The notes beneath the pieces were generated by a model. It had not been told where the DNA came from. It worked only from the letters and a program-made list of their open reading frames with translations, and searched no databases. A DNA stretch of 64,000 nt, taken from NCBI GenBank assembly GCA_023333565.1, contig JAJKFH010000209.1, forward strand, positions 1,720,001-1,784,000, read 5' to 3'. Positions 49,949 to 63,769 of the stretch are shown here, one piece after another; position 1 is the stretch's first letter; every line of letters begins with the position of its first letter. Both the position numbers and the translations under genes were made by a program. This DNA comes from Puffinus mauretanicus (Eukaryota; Chordata; Aves; Procellariiformes; Procellariidae).

Positions 49949-52900
49949 ATCCAGTGTTTATGAATATGTCTCTGAAAAGAAATCTTGGCCCAGTTAAATG
50001 AAATAGAGCTATGGCATCAATTTCAACTAAAGCTTCTTGACCCTAGCCCGCCACTTGCCTGGCCAGGAGGAAGATGGGTTGACCATGATCAGACACTTAG
50101 GGCACAACTCAGTGCCCAAACGCAAGTGGTTAGTGTTGCTTTTGCTACCCAAGGATGTCCCACCTGGGCTGTAGTTGCCACTCCAGGAGCACATTGGTCT
50201 CCCACAGGACCTGCCAGCTCTGTGTCGCTGGCTTAGGTACCCCGGGATGACTCAGGGGCCTACAAGCCCATGATAAAGCATCCAAACTGCACCCTAAATT
50301 CACTCATCACATATTTATCCAGAATATTGGAGCTATTGACAACCATAGTTTCAATGAATGGTCAAAAGCTGTATGTAGTGCATAATCATGCATTTGTGCT
50401 AAAAGGTCACCAGTAGGAAAATGTACAGCTAAAATGTTCATTTTTTTACCATGTCTACATAGTAAAATTTAGCAGATCTAAATACACTGGTCTATTCAGC
50501 ATAATTTAATGCTGCTTCAATGAATATTATACATGCTCCTTATGATCAATATCTCCAATTTCAACTTAAAGAAAAGATTTCGCAAGTAGAGAATGTCTCT
50601 CTTTACTAACCATAAGAAGATACTTAGAGCTGAGGACAATCACAGAAATATTCGAGTTACCAGATTGTTTGGGTCAGTGTCAAATGTTAAACCAGGTTGT
50701 ACAGACAGAGAGCTGTAATCCACACACTAGTGCGTTATTAAATTTCTGGAAAGTAATGAATTGGCATTGGAAATGAAAAGGAAAAAAAGCAGTAATGTGG
50801 AATGGCCGCTTATTCAGGAAACTTTGAAAATGTGCAGCCATAATAGCTGTGGTGAAGTTCCTTTAAACGAGACCTTGGTATGCTGTGGAATAAAGTCAAA
50901 ATAGGAGATTGTGGCATTCCAAGTCATACTGAATAAATGCATACATTGGGCCAAATTGTGGTCTTATTCACAAGGGAACATTTTTTCCCCTTTCCAATAA
51001 AAAAAAAAAAAAAAGGAGCTGAGAACACTTTAAGATACAGGGCACAAATGTGTAATTATTCTTGGCTAACATGGTAGCTGTTGATCATTTAATGAAACCA
51101 TAATTACCATATAATGGCAGGGTATTTATATGACAGATTACTACATTATTACAGGGTAAGTGCGTGATTATTTCTGTCCTCAAAATCAGAATAAAAAACA
51201 CATGGAAGTTGTTGAAAAAAAGAGGGGGAAAAAATCTGAATTTCCCAATGCTACTCCCATATGGTTACTCCATCCCCACCTCAATCACACAGTGATGGCG
51301 ATGGCCACTGGCATTCATGATGAAGCCAAATCTCCGCAGGAAACCCATGCCACAGTACAACAGATCATAAGGCTCTTTGCCAAATGGCTACAGCTCTAGG
51401 CTTCATTGTACTTATAGTTCAACTGATTCAATAGCACTTTGGTCACTGGTCTCTTGTCCTCAGAAGACACTATACTCCTGCTTGCTTAGAGAGATACTTT
51501 GTATGATGGATGTAAGAAGTCACACTGAGAGGTACTTAACTCCCACTTCTATGCCTTTAGAAGAGAACAGTGAACTAATGTGGATTTCAGAGTAATACCA
51601 GTTTCGTCCTGGGTGGAGAAGTTGAATTCAGCAGGACTACCTAGGAGCTGAGCACTGTTTGGTATGGTTTGATTTCAGTGAACACTGCTGGTGTTCACCA
51701 CCATGTGGAATTTTGACTACTTAGTAAGGATTGATTTAAATTGTGAGAAAATACTTAAATGATTGCTTGTATGGGGAAAAATGCATTGAGAAGTTGTGAA
51801 TTTACAAAGTTACAGAGAGAGTTTTACATGCTGAATACAGTCCATCTTGAGCTTTATGAACAGGATGGCAACTTTCCATGTAGGAGGCAAAATCAAATTG
51901 TAAACCCAGCTGACTCACTGATTACCTAAGTCCTACGTGGATGTTAAAAGAGCTACGCAATCATCTGCTTCACCTGAAATTTGCCTCTGTATCTTCACAG
52001 TGCCACTTCAGCTGTGGGGGAGAAGGCGGCCAGCACTCCCTGCTTCCAAAAAGCACTTGCTGAGCCAGTATTCTAAGTTACAAGTTATTGTAAGTACAAG
52101 AGTTTGGCCCTGAATAATAACTTCTGAATTTGGCGGGATTCTTAACTCTGGTTTTCCTAGATTTTTATCCAAAAAGCAGCATTGTCGTAGCTATTTTCAG
52201 TCTTTAGTAATTTCTCTCCCGTTTCCTTCTTGAATTTCTTTGCAGGGAGGGAAAATAGACTCAGGTAAAAGCCACATGCTGTTATGTTTGCTTATCCTAT
52301 ATGTCCGTAAAAGAAATATATGTTGCAAGAGAAAAGAATTTGGAGGCACTAAGAAATCAGTCTCTGTATACTTACTTGGAAGGCAGCTATAATTGCAGTA
52401 CCTTTGTAAATAGCTCCCTTAATAAACTGGTTATTACTCTGAATGGTCAATGATTGCTCATAATTCACTGCTGCTAGGTTATTTCTCTCTGCAGAGAAAA
52501 AAATCTCTGGCCCTTAAAAGGGTAGTGCACCCACGATGCTGGTGGGAATTCGGTTATGTTAGAGTCTAACCCTGCTCTCCCTGAAGGCAAAGGGAGCCCC
52601 AGCACCCTCCCACAGGCAGCAGCGTTCATTCATTCATGAAAAGCAACAGGTAGGGAGCCAACTACATGTGTTGCCTGATAGAGTAATGACTTCTTTAAAC
52701 TATTTCATTGATATACTTCATTCAGCATGGTGCCTTTTGTGAACTCCCCTCCTATGTTTACTCTAGATGAAAATTAATGAATGAAAGAAGGTTTATGAAC
52801 TGACTCTCTGCTTCTGATATCTCTTCATTACAGGCTTCTTCTGCCTCCACTATGTTTTTAGAATTATAAATTGTTACAATATATTTTCCAAATACCATTA

Positions 52901-55900
52901 AAGTAGCATTTATAGATAAAATGGAAACTGAAGTCATAAAGTCAATATTATGAAGCTCTAAGTTTAGGAGATTGAAGTGTTAACATTTTTGTCTATTTGG
53001 TGTTCTTCATAAAGTTTATTCTTATGAAGTTAAAAGTAGCTAGAATCTGAATTATTTTAATATTTCGCAGGTTAAGTGTATTTATAAAATCTTCTTTTAG
53101 AAAGTGCTGGTTCCAGTGGAAATCAACAAAAATTAAGACATTCAGCACTAGAACAGGAATAATCCTATTCTTCTTCCTTTGGGGATAATGATGTTTTGAC
53201 TATTAGTATTTCCATTAGGAAAGTAATCAAAAGCATTTTACCAAATCTACTTTTAAAAAAAGTCTTGATCACTCAATAGGGTATCAGGAAACATTTGCCC
53301 TCTCACCTCCCCATTTTACCCCAAATATTCATTTAAAAAAAATCTTCAAGTAATTAAATGCTGTGTTACTCTGCAAAGACTTTACAGGCATTATAATGTT
53401 GTTATCAAGGACCAAATCCTTCTGACAGTAAAATTTCACTGACTTCAACCTAACATGGTAGGACTTCAAGCAAGTCTCATGAGGAAGGGCTTTAAAATAA
53501 AGTTCAAAACAATTTGTAAGTACTTCTTAGAGACGTGTTCTATTTTTCAGCTGTTGTTATCTGTACTTTCCCTCTTTTGTCCATTTCTAAGCAAAGGTCA
53601 TATATTAGTAATTTTATTTTCAGATTCTCCTGGCAAAAAATCAGACGCTCAGGAAATTTTCTCCCAAGCTAAAATAAGTCAACTTCCAGGGTTTCAAATT
53701 CTGGCAAACCGACTTCTCCAAGGTCTCGTAAAAATTCTGGGCTGTTATCTCCATATGCCTGATAGACTTTTTTTGTGATCGTAATTAAAACCGTCTGTCC
53801 TTTCTCTGTGACTGCAGGAGAATGGCAATGAGTCACAAGAACTCTGAAAAAGCTAGAAGGATAGAGGCTGAGGTTAGCAGCTCAGAATCACTTAATCTGC
53901 TATATTTCATTCACAGAAGTGTAGATCCAAAGCACTGCCACCTGCCTCTTAATCCAGGAGACTTCAGAACAAGTCACCATGGCAGAAGGCTGTATCACAG
54001 TTAGCATCAGGAGACAGAGGTAGTCCTGGGTTTGGACTGAAGCATAAAGAGATGTAAAATAAACTAATTAACTTGATACGGAATATCATTATCCTTGTAA
54101 CACTAATTTTTACTCTTCTTGTATAATCTATTGGAACTTCCCAGTAATATGTTTTCAACAACTTCTGGGTAAAACATATTTTTTGAAATACAAGGGTCTG
54201 TGAAAAGTGAAATGATGAATACATAGGGCACAAAAATGACGCTGAAACCATTATTGGAGTGTAATTAATCTTCAAAATATAATTTAGAAATTAGTTCACT
54301 ATGATGTTATATTCTGTAGTATTTGTGATGGCTCTTTATTTCTCACACCTCGATATCCATTCTCCAAATTTAATTGATTTCCTGTCTTTTTTGAGCAATC
54401 TTCAGTTTTGTGGCTTTTTCGCCACTTAGAGGAAGCTTGGTCACCAGGTGGGTCACCTCCCCAGCTCCTAGGGCCCTGGTCTCCTCCCCTTTTAAAATGA
54501 GAATGAATTTCAGCAACAAATTGATCTGATGTTAGAACAGGAGATGCTGGAAGATATAATCTTAATGAAAGCCTTAATAAGCTAATCGCATTCCTGAGGA
54601 TCTTCTACATTGGCAATCTGATGCTCAAGGAAGCAAAACCGAATGTTTGACACGGTCCTTGGAAGTTCAGTTCCTCCCTGATGAGTCAATTAGTTATGTA
54701 AAACTAAGCAAACGATCACATGCCCTGGTCCCATCATTCTCAGACTCAGTATCATCACCAGCTTTGGCTCCCGAATTTGGGGGAAAAAGTTACATGTCAT
54801 GTGAGAATGACAGCATATGTCTGAAGCCTCAATATGCTGGCTGCCTTCTGAGACTTGATGACCTTGGCACTCGCTGGAGTTCAGAAAACCAAGTATCTCT
54901 GAAGATCTGGATCTTAAGTAGTATCACTTTTTTATTTTCAGAAAGAGTTGGGTACTTAAAACTATTTGAGGACCTGGATCTAAGCTCTGCACAGGGTCAG
55001 GCTTTTTAAGTAGAATAAGGTTTGCTGATCAGAGACTGGATCTCTATCAAACAGCTGCCCTAATAAAGCAAAACATGTATCTACCATGAAACAAATACTC
55101 TAAAAGGAACAAATGCAGTCCTGGTATAATTCTCCTGAAATCAGCACAAGAGATGAAATTAGAAGAAACCTTCTTAGGGAAAATCTTTTATTTTTAGTAA
55201 GTAATATTTCTTCAGCATATAGTAATTTTAAAAGGTTCTCTTTTATCAAATTTATTTTGATTTCATGAAAACATGTACAACTATTAATATAAGCAGGCTT
55301 ATCAGTTCAATTTCCTACTGAATGTTCTTTTTGTCAGTTTTCTATATTTTCTTTTTAGTTTCCTGCTTTATCATTCAGAAGGTTTGCACTGTATTCCTGT
55401 ACATATTTGGTTTGGTGCCCAGAAATGTATTATTTTAACAGGGCTAGTTCATTAAAAGTTATTACTTTACAGGGGTTCTACCACGCATACAAAATTATAT
55501 ATATGCCCTTCTACAATGAACAGCGTGGTAAAGTTACCATAAAAAATGTTGCTTTTTAGGGTTTATCTTCTCTGCCATTTCAAGTCACATCGATTTGACT
55601 AATCCCGGCATCTAACTTTCTTACTTCAATTATTTTTTTAAAAGGTATTAAACTGTCAAAATGTAATTTTCATTCTTTCTTCAGTAATATTAGTCCTTCA
55701 GAAACTATTGGGACTGTGAATTGTCCTCCCTTCGTGCTGTCCAAGGAGGAAAGCAAGCACAGCTGCTAACTCACAGAACTTGTCTCAGCCAAACCCAGTA
55801 AGGCCAGTTTTCAGTGACCTGCACAAGGGTTGACCGTGATGCTCTCTCAAAATCCTTTTTGATTACTATATTTTTCAGTAACTCCATGTGGCTCTATGAA

Positions 55901-57620
55901 GAGAGGTTTTTGACAATATCTCCAGATAAACAATATAGTTCTTCCTTTTTTCTTTTTTAAGACTTTGAGAAAGATTTGAATGACCAATTTTATGATGACA
56001 AGAATCTAAGTGAATTTGTAAGATAAACAAGTAAGTAAAAAGAATGACATTTCCTTGCAACGATCTGTTTCTGTGAAGCTGCATCACAAGGCCACGTAAG
56101 GGTAGAAAAAAATTCTGCACAACCTTTGCTGAGAGTTGGCATTAAAAGACTGAGTATCAGTGTGAGCAGTGTAACAGAGCGTTGTACTAGTGTTGTTGGT
56201 CAGAAGCCAACATTTCCAAGCTGACCTGAAAAGCACGTTATATGCTGGTGCGTCTTTAAAGTTACATAAATGTCTTCTGTACCAAGATACCCGATTTGCT
56301 TCCTGCAGCTAAGGCAGAATGAACAAAATCATCTACTACACTTGAAGGAGACAGGACACTTAGCATTTGGCTGCTTCGCTCTCATCACTGCCCACCTGGA
56401 GTTTCAGAGGATAGGTTTGAGACTACTTAAGCTAATCTACATCGGCTGACTTAGACTTTTTAAGTCCTATATTGACTGGGTTGCACATACTTTGTTTATC
56501 TTTTATTACATTACATACACCAGCTAAGTTGGCTTATGTCCTTTGTCCCAGTGTTGATGGGACATTAAGTAATACTTTCACTCCAGGCATTCCAGAATTA
56601 CAGAATTATTCTGAGCTGCGAAGACACTCGTGAATATAAAGAATTAAGCATTGCTGTACTTACACTTTAAAATTAAAAATGTTTACAGTATCATTTTTAA
56701 TCAATGAGAAGTAGATTTAGAGCACAGAGAACACTTTAGAGTTGTGGAGAAAAAAAAACCACAACCAAAAATCCAAAAAAACCCTCTGCACATCAATTAT
56801 ACAATATGTAATCACTTTGAACTATTTATATACCTCCACATATCTAATTCATGTTTGTGTACAATATTTGTCCATTGACATTGTTTTCTACTGTAATGTG
56901 ATTATACAGTGGTAAGTGTTTGGGGAATGACAGCATCCATGAAATGGTAAAGCAAAGGAAGTCTCTCACTCTGAACTTGTACAAAACATAAGAGGATCTA
57001 GTCATGCATCTGCTGGTTTTACGTGAGTTCCTCTAAACATTTTAGAAGTTAATGGTGATTAAATTCAAGTTTAAAAAAATGTTGAAGATTCCTTTTCCTG
57101 ATGATAAGCTAAATTATTCTCCATTAGTCAAATGTTGCAAACCCTGTAAATGCTCACTAAAGTGAAGGTATTCTTGCTCTCATGGCAGAAGACTTGTTTC
57201 TTTTGTTTTGGGAGAGAAAAGCAGTGAATGTGTTTTTTACAATTGCTACCCTTTGCATGAGACATCAGACTCCTTCAGCCTGATTCTCATGGCTGTCTAG
57301 CAAAAGCAAGAGCTTGAGGCAGTGTTCAAAGAGTATAGGATATGTGATATCTTGCCTAACATTTCTCTCTTGAAAACATGCTGTAGTATTATGTGAGCTG
57401 TGCTGATAAATGGTATTGTACAATTATCCTAAAAGCCTAGCTGCAACATCTGTTTACAGTCACTCCACCAGCCTCTGTGATACTACTCTGTTTTTTTTTA
57501 ATACATTTGTGAAAGTGATGATATACAAATCTCGTACTTAATCAAGTCTTTTTTTCTCCACAAGATGAGGCTGTATTGAATGTAATTGCACTGTGTGGGG
57601 TTAACTTTCTGCAGCCTGTT

Positions 57621-57712
57621 CCCTTTGACTTCAATGGTTTGAAATAAAAAATTAATCTCCACAACTTCAATGAGACTCACTTCTGATAATATTGGCCCAT
57701 TGACTTCAATGA
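57621..57712. repeat. Cluster of TTGACTTCAATG cores (ancient repeat)
   Basis: CTTTGACTTCAATGG (57623-57637), ACAACTTCAATGAG (57661-57674) and CCATTGACTTCAATG (57697-57711) lie within 92 bp. The core is self-complementary (TTGA...TCAA). This fits the palindromic repeat family at 34.0 and 40.7 kb. Confidence 0.5.
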
Positions 57713-58105
57713 AACACTATAAAAAATTATTCTCAATTCACTTTAATACTCATTCTTAATAGCATCAGACCACCGATTCCACTACCATACTTTCAAGACC
57801 AAATGTTCAAATACTTCATAAAGACAAAAGCAAACCTCAATATACTTCAATGAAAACTTGTTTCTTGTGGTTGTAGTTTGTTGACTCCAGATAAGCAGTA
57901 CTGAGTATTTCCTCATATGAAAGAAAGAAGCATCTTGCAGACTTTTTTGTTAGTACCCTTTTACAAACTTTTTTTTGGGGAGTGGAGAGAAGATGAAAAG
58001 CCCAGAATGACATTTTCAAGCACTCCTCCTTGTCTTTCATGAAAGTCATATGAAAAGTCCAATATGATATACTCAAAATACTTATTCATGCTGTTTTTGT
58101 AATGC

Positions 58106-58188
58106 TTTGTTTTGTGTGGTGTGTGGTTGGGTGTGGTTTTTTTGTTTGGATTTTTTTTTGTGGGTTTTTTGTTTGGTTTATTTTTTTA
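58106..58188. repeat. G/T-only strand-asymmetric tract
   Basis: The + strand contains only G and T except for A at 58150 and 58180. It mixes T runs with GTGTGG and TTGGGTG units. The other strand is A/C only. No gene is linked to it. Confidence 0.9.
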
Positions 58189-58252
58189 GGAAACTACGGA
58201 ATTCTTCCAAGAAATTAAAATGACAATGGAGATAATTGGGGAAGACGAGCAC

Positions 58253-58279
58253 GCTTGCTTTTGCTTGCTTGCTTGCTTG
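58253..58279. repeat. (GCTT)n microsatellite
   Basis: There are six GCTT units with one extra TT interruption. Confidence 0.9.
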
Positions 58280-58289
58280 AAATAGACTA

Positions 58290-58370
58290 CAGCTCAATTT
58301 CTACTCAAATTCATGATTGAATAAGGTGTGTTGCAGTTCTAACCACTACGCTGTACTAGAACGCTCTTCT
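58290..58370 (-). repeat. Possible tRNA-derived SINE remnant
   Basis: Minus strand, 58355 down to 58337: GTACAGCGTAGTGGTTAGAA resembles a tRNA A-box region. It is followed by a weak TTCAATCATGAATTTG where a B box would fall. The remnant is short and diverged. Confidence 0.33.
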
Positions 58371-61300
58371 TATTCTTCTTGGTTTCTCAGAGGGAAAGTA
58401 TAATCTGAACCTTTTTTTTTTCCCATCCATCCAAAACTCAGGTTTGATATCTGTTCAAGACATACACATGCCCTCTGATATTTATGTATTGCATTTTGCC
58501 TTGTTTGAGCTCTTCAGAGTTTGTCATTCGTTTAGATTTTTTTGTTGTAACCGCTGATTTAACTTGAAATCTATCCCTCTACATGCAAGACAATTTTGCC
58601 ATTTTCCTTCAGAAGCCAGACAATTTATAGATGAGCTCAGACCAAATAAATCAGGCAAGATATATTTATAGGTCTAATATACCATATATATTAATATATA
58701 TTTTTAATCACCATCATACTGTCACTCTGCAGAAATAATTAGCTGTGAGCAGGGCATACACATCTGCTATCCAAGCAGATACTATCGCTGGTATCCAGGC
58801 TAGGACACTTCAGACCAGCCAGTGTTTAGAGTCAGTCACTGCATACTGCTTGTGTCCATTAGTGATGAGGTGAGCCTTCTTCGTTTCCCTGCACTAATTC
58901 ACCTGAATGACTGTGTAACTATAATTATCTTTAGACTGAGCAATTTCTCTACGAGAGAACATTTACAGTAATTCTGAACAAAGAAATATAGATTCACATT
59001 AACTTCAGTACTTAGTGGTGGAAAAAGGCATTGACTCATCTTCTGCTCCACAGCTCCTTTTCTCACAGCATGAAGCCTTGGGAAATCCTCAGTTTTGCTT
59101 TCCAAATGAGGACTGTGTCTCAGACAGTGGTCTCCATTTTGGGTTGACTAGATTTCTGAATATTCGTGTATGAAAACCAGTGGCTTAACATTCAAAGATA
59201 CTGTTCCCCCTCTCCCCTACAACTCTAAGCGAAGTTAACGGGAGAGTCAAATTCTAGTTTCTCTAGACGATACTGAGGATTCAACCCTGGACCTCTTTTG
59301 AAAGGTTAGTAGTAATTTTATCTTCCTGCAGCATCGTAACTGAACCTAATAATAAATCACTAAGCATCTGCTAGCAAAACTATGTTATTTTTTAGATTAT
59401 GGAATAATGTGTGTATGATAAAATGAACAATATCAAAATTTAGCCCATACCTGAAGAAATATTGTTTGGTAGTTATAAGGGTACATTCAAGTTAGCATGT
59501 TTTGCATGTATATGGTATGTTTGGTTTTTTTTTTTTTTTTCCCTAAACGCTTGTTTTCCCTGAAAACCATATTATGGGATATTCTTTCCGCTTTTAAAGA
59601 TCTTCCTAACTAACAGTGAAGATAGCAGATATTTTAAACTCTATAAATTAAACACACTCCAGCGTGTGTGTTTTACTAACCAAACAGCACCATATGAATC
59701 TATGCACACAGGCTATTTCAGACACCAGGACTTAGAAGTAAAAGGAAGACAGGATGATTTGCAATGTCAAGCATCATCTGTTATAACAATAGGTTCGAAG
59801 AGCTTACGGTCTCTCAAAAGTCAAATTATTTTGCATTATTCCCACTCATGGACTCTTCTTCACCTAAAAAGCAAATGCAAAAGAGTAACGTTAGTGGAAA
59901 TAGCAAGGACCCATAATAAGAATATTCTGAAAGCTAAGAATACTATTGCTATTTAAACTCAGTATTTCTTCTTCCTATCTTTAGATATGCAAACTTTGAA
60001 GTATTATTAATGTATACCATACAAAGTATAAGATGTATGAGTTCAAGAAAAATCTTAACCTTGTTTTTTTCTACTTCAGGTGTTTGATATATCGGCTTTA
60101 GTAATTTTATTAATTCAAGATTTATTTGCATGTAGTATCTTCTTCATTATGCAGATCTTCACCCCTTGTACTTCTCCATAAGCTGACAACAGTTGAGTAA
60201 AACTGATTAGAATCAAAAGTTCAGCTTCAGAAAGAGTAATAGATTATAGCATGTTCTAGATAAATCTGGTCTCTGTACTTGGTTGGCATATAGTGAAGGA
60301 CTGGATACACAGAAAAGTTGTTATTGAATTGATGGCACAGAAAATATCATGGACTGCTAATAACATTCTTAAAGCAAAATTATAACTTTTTAATGAATTC
60401 AGTGATTGCACTTGAATATTGGAAGAATTACTGCTATATGATCCGGATATCCCCCCCAAAGATTCAAAATTACTTGTACCTGTATGATAGTTTTTATCTG
60501 CATATGGTTTAATTATTTTAGGAAGAAATATTCATTTAGTCCAGTGAAAGGAAGTAATTTTTCCTCTTATTTTTTAATGATGAAACTTCCCATGATGCTA
60601 GAGTCTGAAACAAAAACATTTTTCCAGAAAATTGTTGCAGAAATTGAGAAGCTGAGGAGACGAATAGTGATTATTACAAGTAGCAACTAAAAATAAACTC
60701 TGTCATTGTGCAGATGTTGTTGCTGTTGTTACAACATCTACTTGTATCTCCTCTCTGATATTTCTTCTTGTTCCAGACTGAAAAGGCCAAATCTATATTA
60801 AATGAAATACGCTTGAAAATCTGTAGGAGGTTTTCTCCAGAATAAAGGACCCATGTCAAAAGAAATGATAGTTTGGCTGGAGGAGCTCCCTTGCTTTTTC
60901 TTCTGTATTATGTATGGAGAAGAAAAAGGTGACACCCTTAGCAAGTAGTAACTTTCACCAACCAGTCCGATCAAGGGACTACTAAAAAAATCAACATTTT
61001 TTTTTTTAAAGTGTGTACAAATAAAGCAAATGCAGTCATTACTGGTTGTCAAGTTATTAAAGACGAATGAGTATCCACCTTGGGACAACAATAAGAAAGG
61101 TACAATAAAGCCTCTTTAATGAATTTTGAACTAAGGAAATTATAATTTTCTTCCTATAGACATCTCTATCTACCCGAACTATACATTCTCTCTAGCCAAA
61201 TACATGTTGCCTCAAATGTGTAATCAAGAGAATAATGGTTAAATTCTGTAATATTTAAAACTAATATATTGATGACCAGGCAATCACATTATGTGTTTCC

Positions 61301-63769
61301 TTCAAAGAGTCCAGAAGTTCTCCATCCAATATGTTGCCAATACCTAGTAGAGTGAGTCTCAAAAGTCACAAAGACATTTTCCATGGTGTCCACTCGTGTG
61401 TAAAAATGAGATAATGTGATCCATCAGCAGTGAAAAGAGAAGAATGTTAGGTAGCCTTTTTGAGCAACTTCCAATGAATGAAATAAAGTATTCAACTTCA
61501 TTTAGACAGAAACTAGAGTCCAGACCACTTTCTGATAATGAAAATACACTTCGAAGTGGTGAGAAGGCTTACAACCAAAGAACAAAAAAGAAACTCACTC
61601 TTTGAGTTCAGCACGTTCCGAATTTGGTGCAATTTATGGCCAGTCTGTGGGCTATCTTGAAAATGAAAATTAAAAGAAAGACCTAGTAGTGGACTAAAAA
61701 GATCTCAGATTATTTTCTGGTTTTGTCAAAATTAAACTCCCCAAGAAAGGAATTCTGAAGAGTGAAATGTAAGGACACTTGGTTGAGCGCTGCACGTCAC
61801 ATTCATTAGTTCTTCTCAATGGTTACTATAGTATAGATAGCAATGACAGAAGCGCAAGTAATGTGGATGGAGGTCTAACTTTGAAGCGAATAAAGCTATC
61901 TCTTTAAGGTTTCTGATAGACCATGTATCAATACTAGAAAGGTTTGTTTGTTTTTTAACCCACGAGAAGTTTGAAATTGAAAGAGTAAGATTTGAGATGT
62001 GTTTAAACTTTGAAAGCCTCCTGTAAGTATGCTCAATACTTGAATTTCTTAAGAAAAAAAGGAAAGAAGGAATTTGGACAATCAGCTTCTTAACAGTGAG
62101 AACTGGAAATGCAGAATAATAAATAACTGTAAATAAGAACGGTACTCTGTTAGAGATTCCTGTGCCTAGACAAGGATGCATTTTCAGACAGGCTAGCCTG
62201 CATTCAAGTCTTTGACACATATATTTCCTTACAAGTTTTGATTATTTTTGGAAAAACACTAGCACCAAAGATCAAAGATGTATTTACTTCTGACTCTTAT
62301 GTATGCTTGAAGTTTCAGAAACCGTTAGCAGAGTCACAGATTTACATGGCTGCCCACCCGGGACCATGCTACGCAGGAACACGATGCACTGTCTTCTTCA
62401 GTGAGTGGAAAAATAATGCTGCTGTTATAAACCAGAAAAAAAAAAACCCAACTGTGGAGAAGCATGGCTTTAAGGACCTAGCACAGCTTTAAACTGCACT
62501 GGATGCTTACAACCTCTGCTGCTGAGAGATCCCAGCCCCCATTTGTACGCTGTTGGTTTTGGTGCTGATTGGGACTTCCAGCTTGGATGGTAAGGGAGGA
62601 AACACAGGCATGGGCAGCCTTGTGAATATTCTTGTTTCATGTTCGCTGCTGCATGACTCAGCAGGGCACTGATGGTAGCTACCAAAGAAGAAAGGCTACA
62701 TTGGACCGTACTAGGCTTGTCTGAAAGAGCTCTGAGGAAAGCTTGATGCTTTTTTTCCTGTATAATGAACTTGGATTTGTTCATCAAAAAAGAATTAGGA
62801 GAAAGAGAGGATGTTTGGTTTCTGTTTCTTCTGAATTAGAAGGGAATGGCTATTTAGTGAGGGAAAGGATAAGAATCCTCTTCTAAGCACGGTCAAAAAC
62901 CTTGAGCTGCCTATTGATGCTGTCTTTCCAGGACACATCAACAGCTGCTTCCGCAATTAGAGGCTAAAGATAAAGGTAAATAAATAAATAAAAGGGGAAA
63001 GGACTAGCCCTGTGTCCTTTATAAGTTTCACTTATCTTATGGATGAGTAGGACCAAAGGGAATTACTGGACCAAAAATCTGAATGTGGTGAGAACACAGG
63101 ATAATATGCGGATATCTCTTAGAAGCCCTGGAGAAAAAAAAGCATCTACATGATTTGTTTTTCCATTTGCTTGAATTAAGCTTCTTATCAGGCTGTGTGG
63201 TATGAATCAGGTTTTTGTGGAGGTGGAAGCAGCACAATTTAGTTGTGGTCTCCATGACCCCAATCTGATGCCAATGAAGTAGCAGATTACTCTACTTTGG
63301 AGGCATAACACTCATCTTGAAAACAAGGGAAATGGATACACAGGTGCTAAAACTGCCTGGAGGAACATCACAGATTACACGCTCTCTGCAGAAGCAGGTG
63401 GAGTCTGGAAAAACTAGCTGGATGCCCCCTGATCTTCTGCTGGAGCTGCTAGAAAATTTGTGGGGGATCAACACTGCAGGGAACCTCTGGTGCTAAGAGA
63501 TAACTCGTTCACTAGAATTTGGGGCCAGAGCAAAGTATACAACACAAGAGAAATTGACTTCAATACTGATGTTCCAGCCTTGGAAAATTAGCTGTCCTTT
63601 GTCATTACACAGTAGGCCAGAGGCGCTCCTTCGCTTTCACACAGAGAGCGAATTAGGCTAGCTGACGATGGAAAAAGCCCGATAGTCCTTCCCGAGACAG
63701 CTGCGGTGGTCAAAGCAGAGCCTAGGTACATACCTTTTGGCGTGTGAGCAACGTATCAGTCTTTCTCCA

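Noticed and set aside
50991..51014. AATAAA followed by a long A run, like a retrocopy tail
   Set aside because: No coding or SINE body upstream and no target-site duplication; likely a simple A tract.
54647..55009. 120-codon + ORF
   Set aside because: No recognisable domain, no splice-site or start context, and length within chance expectation for 64 kb of six-frame sequence.
56585..56640. CCAGAATTACAGAATTATTCTG, vaguely like a reversed CR1 terminus
   Set aside because: The diagnostic GGTTGGAAGGGACC block is absent next to it.
59270..59300. GAGGATTCAACCCTGGACC, a B-box-like motif on the minus strand
   Set aside because: No convincing A box at the right distance, so it was not called as a SINE.
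61816..62220. 134-codon minus ORF
   Set aside because: No family resemblance, and no promoter or splice context; treated as a chance ORF.
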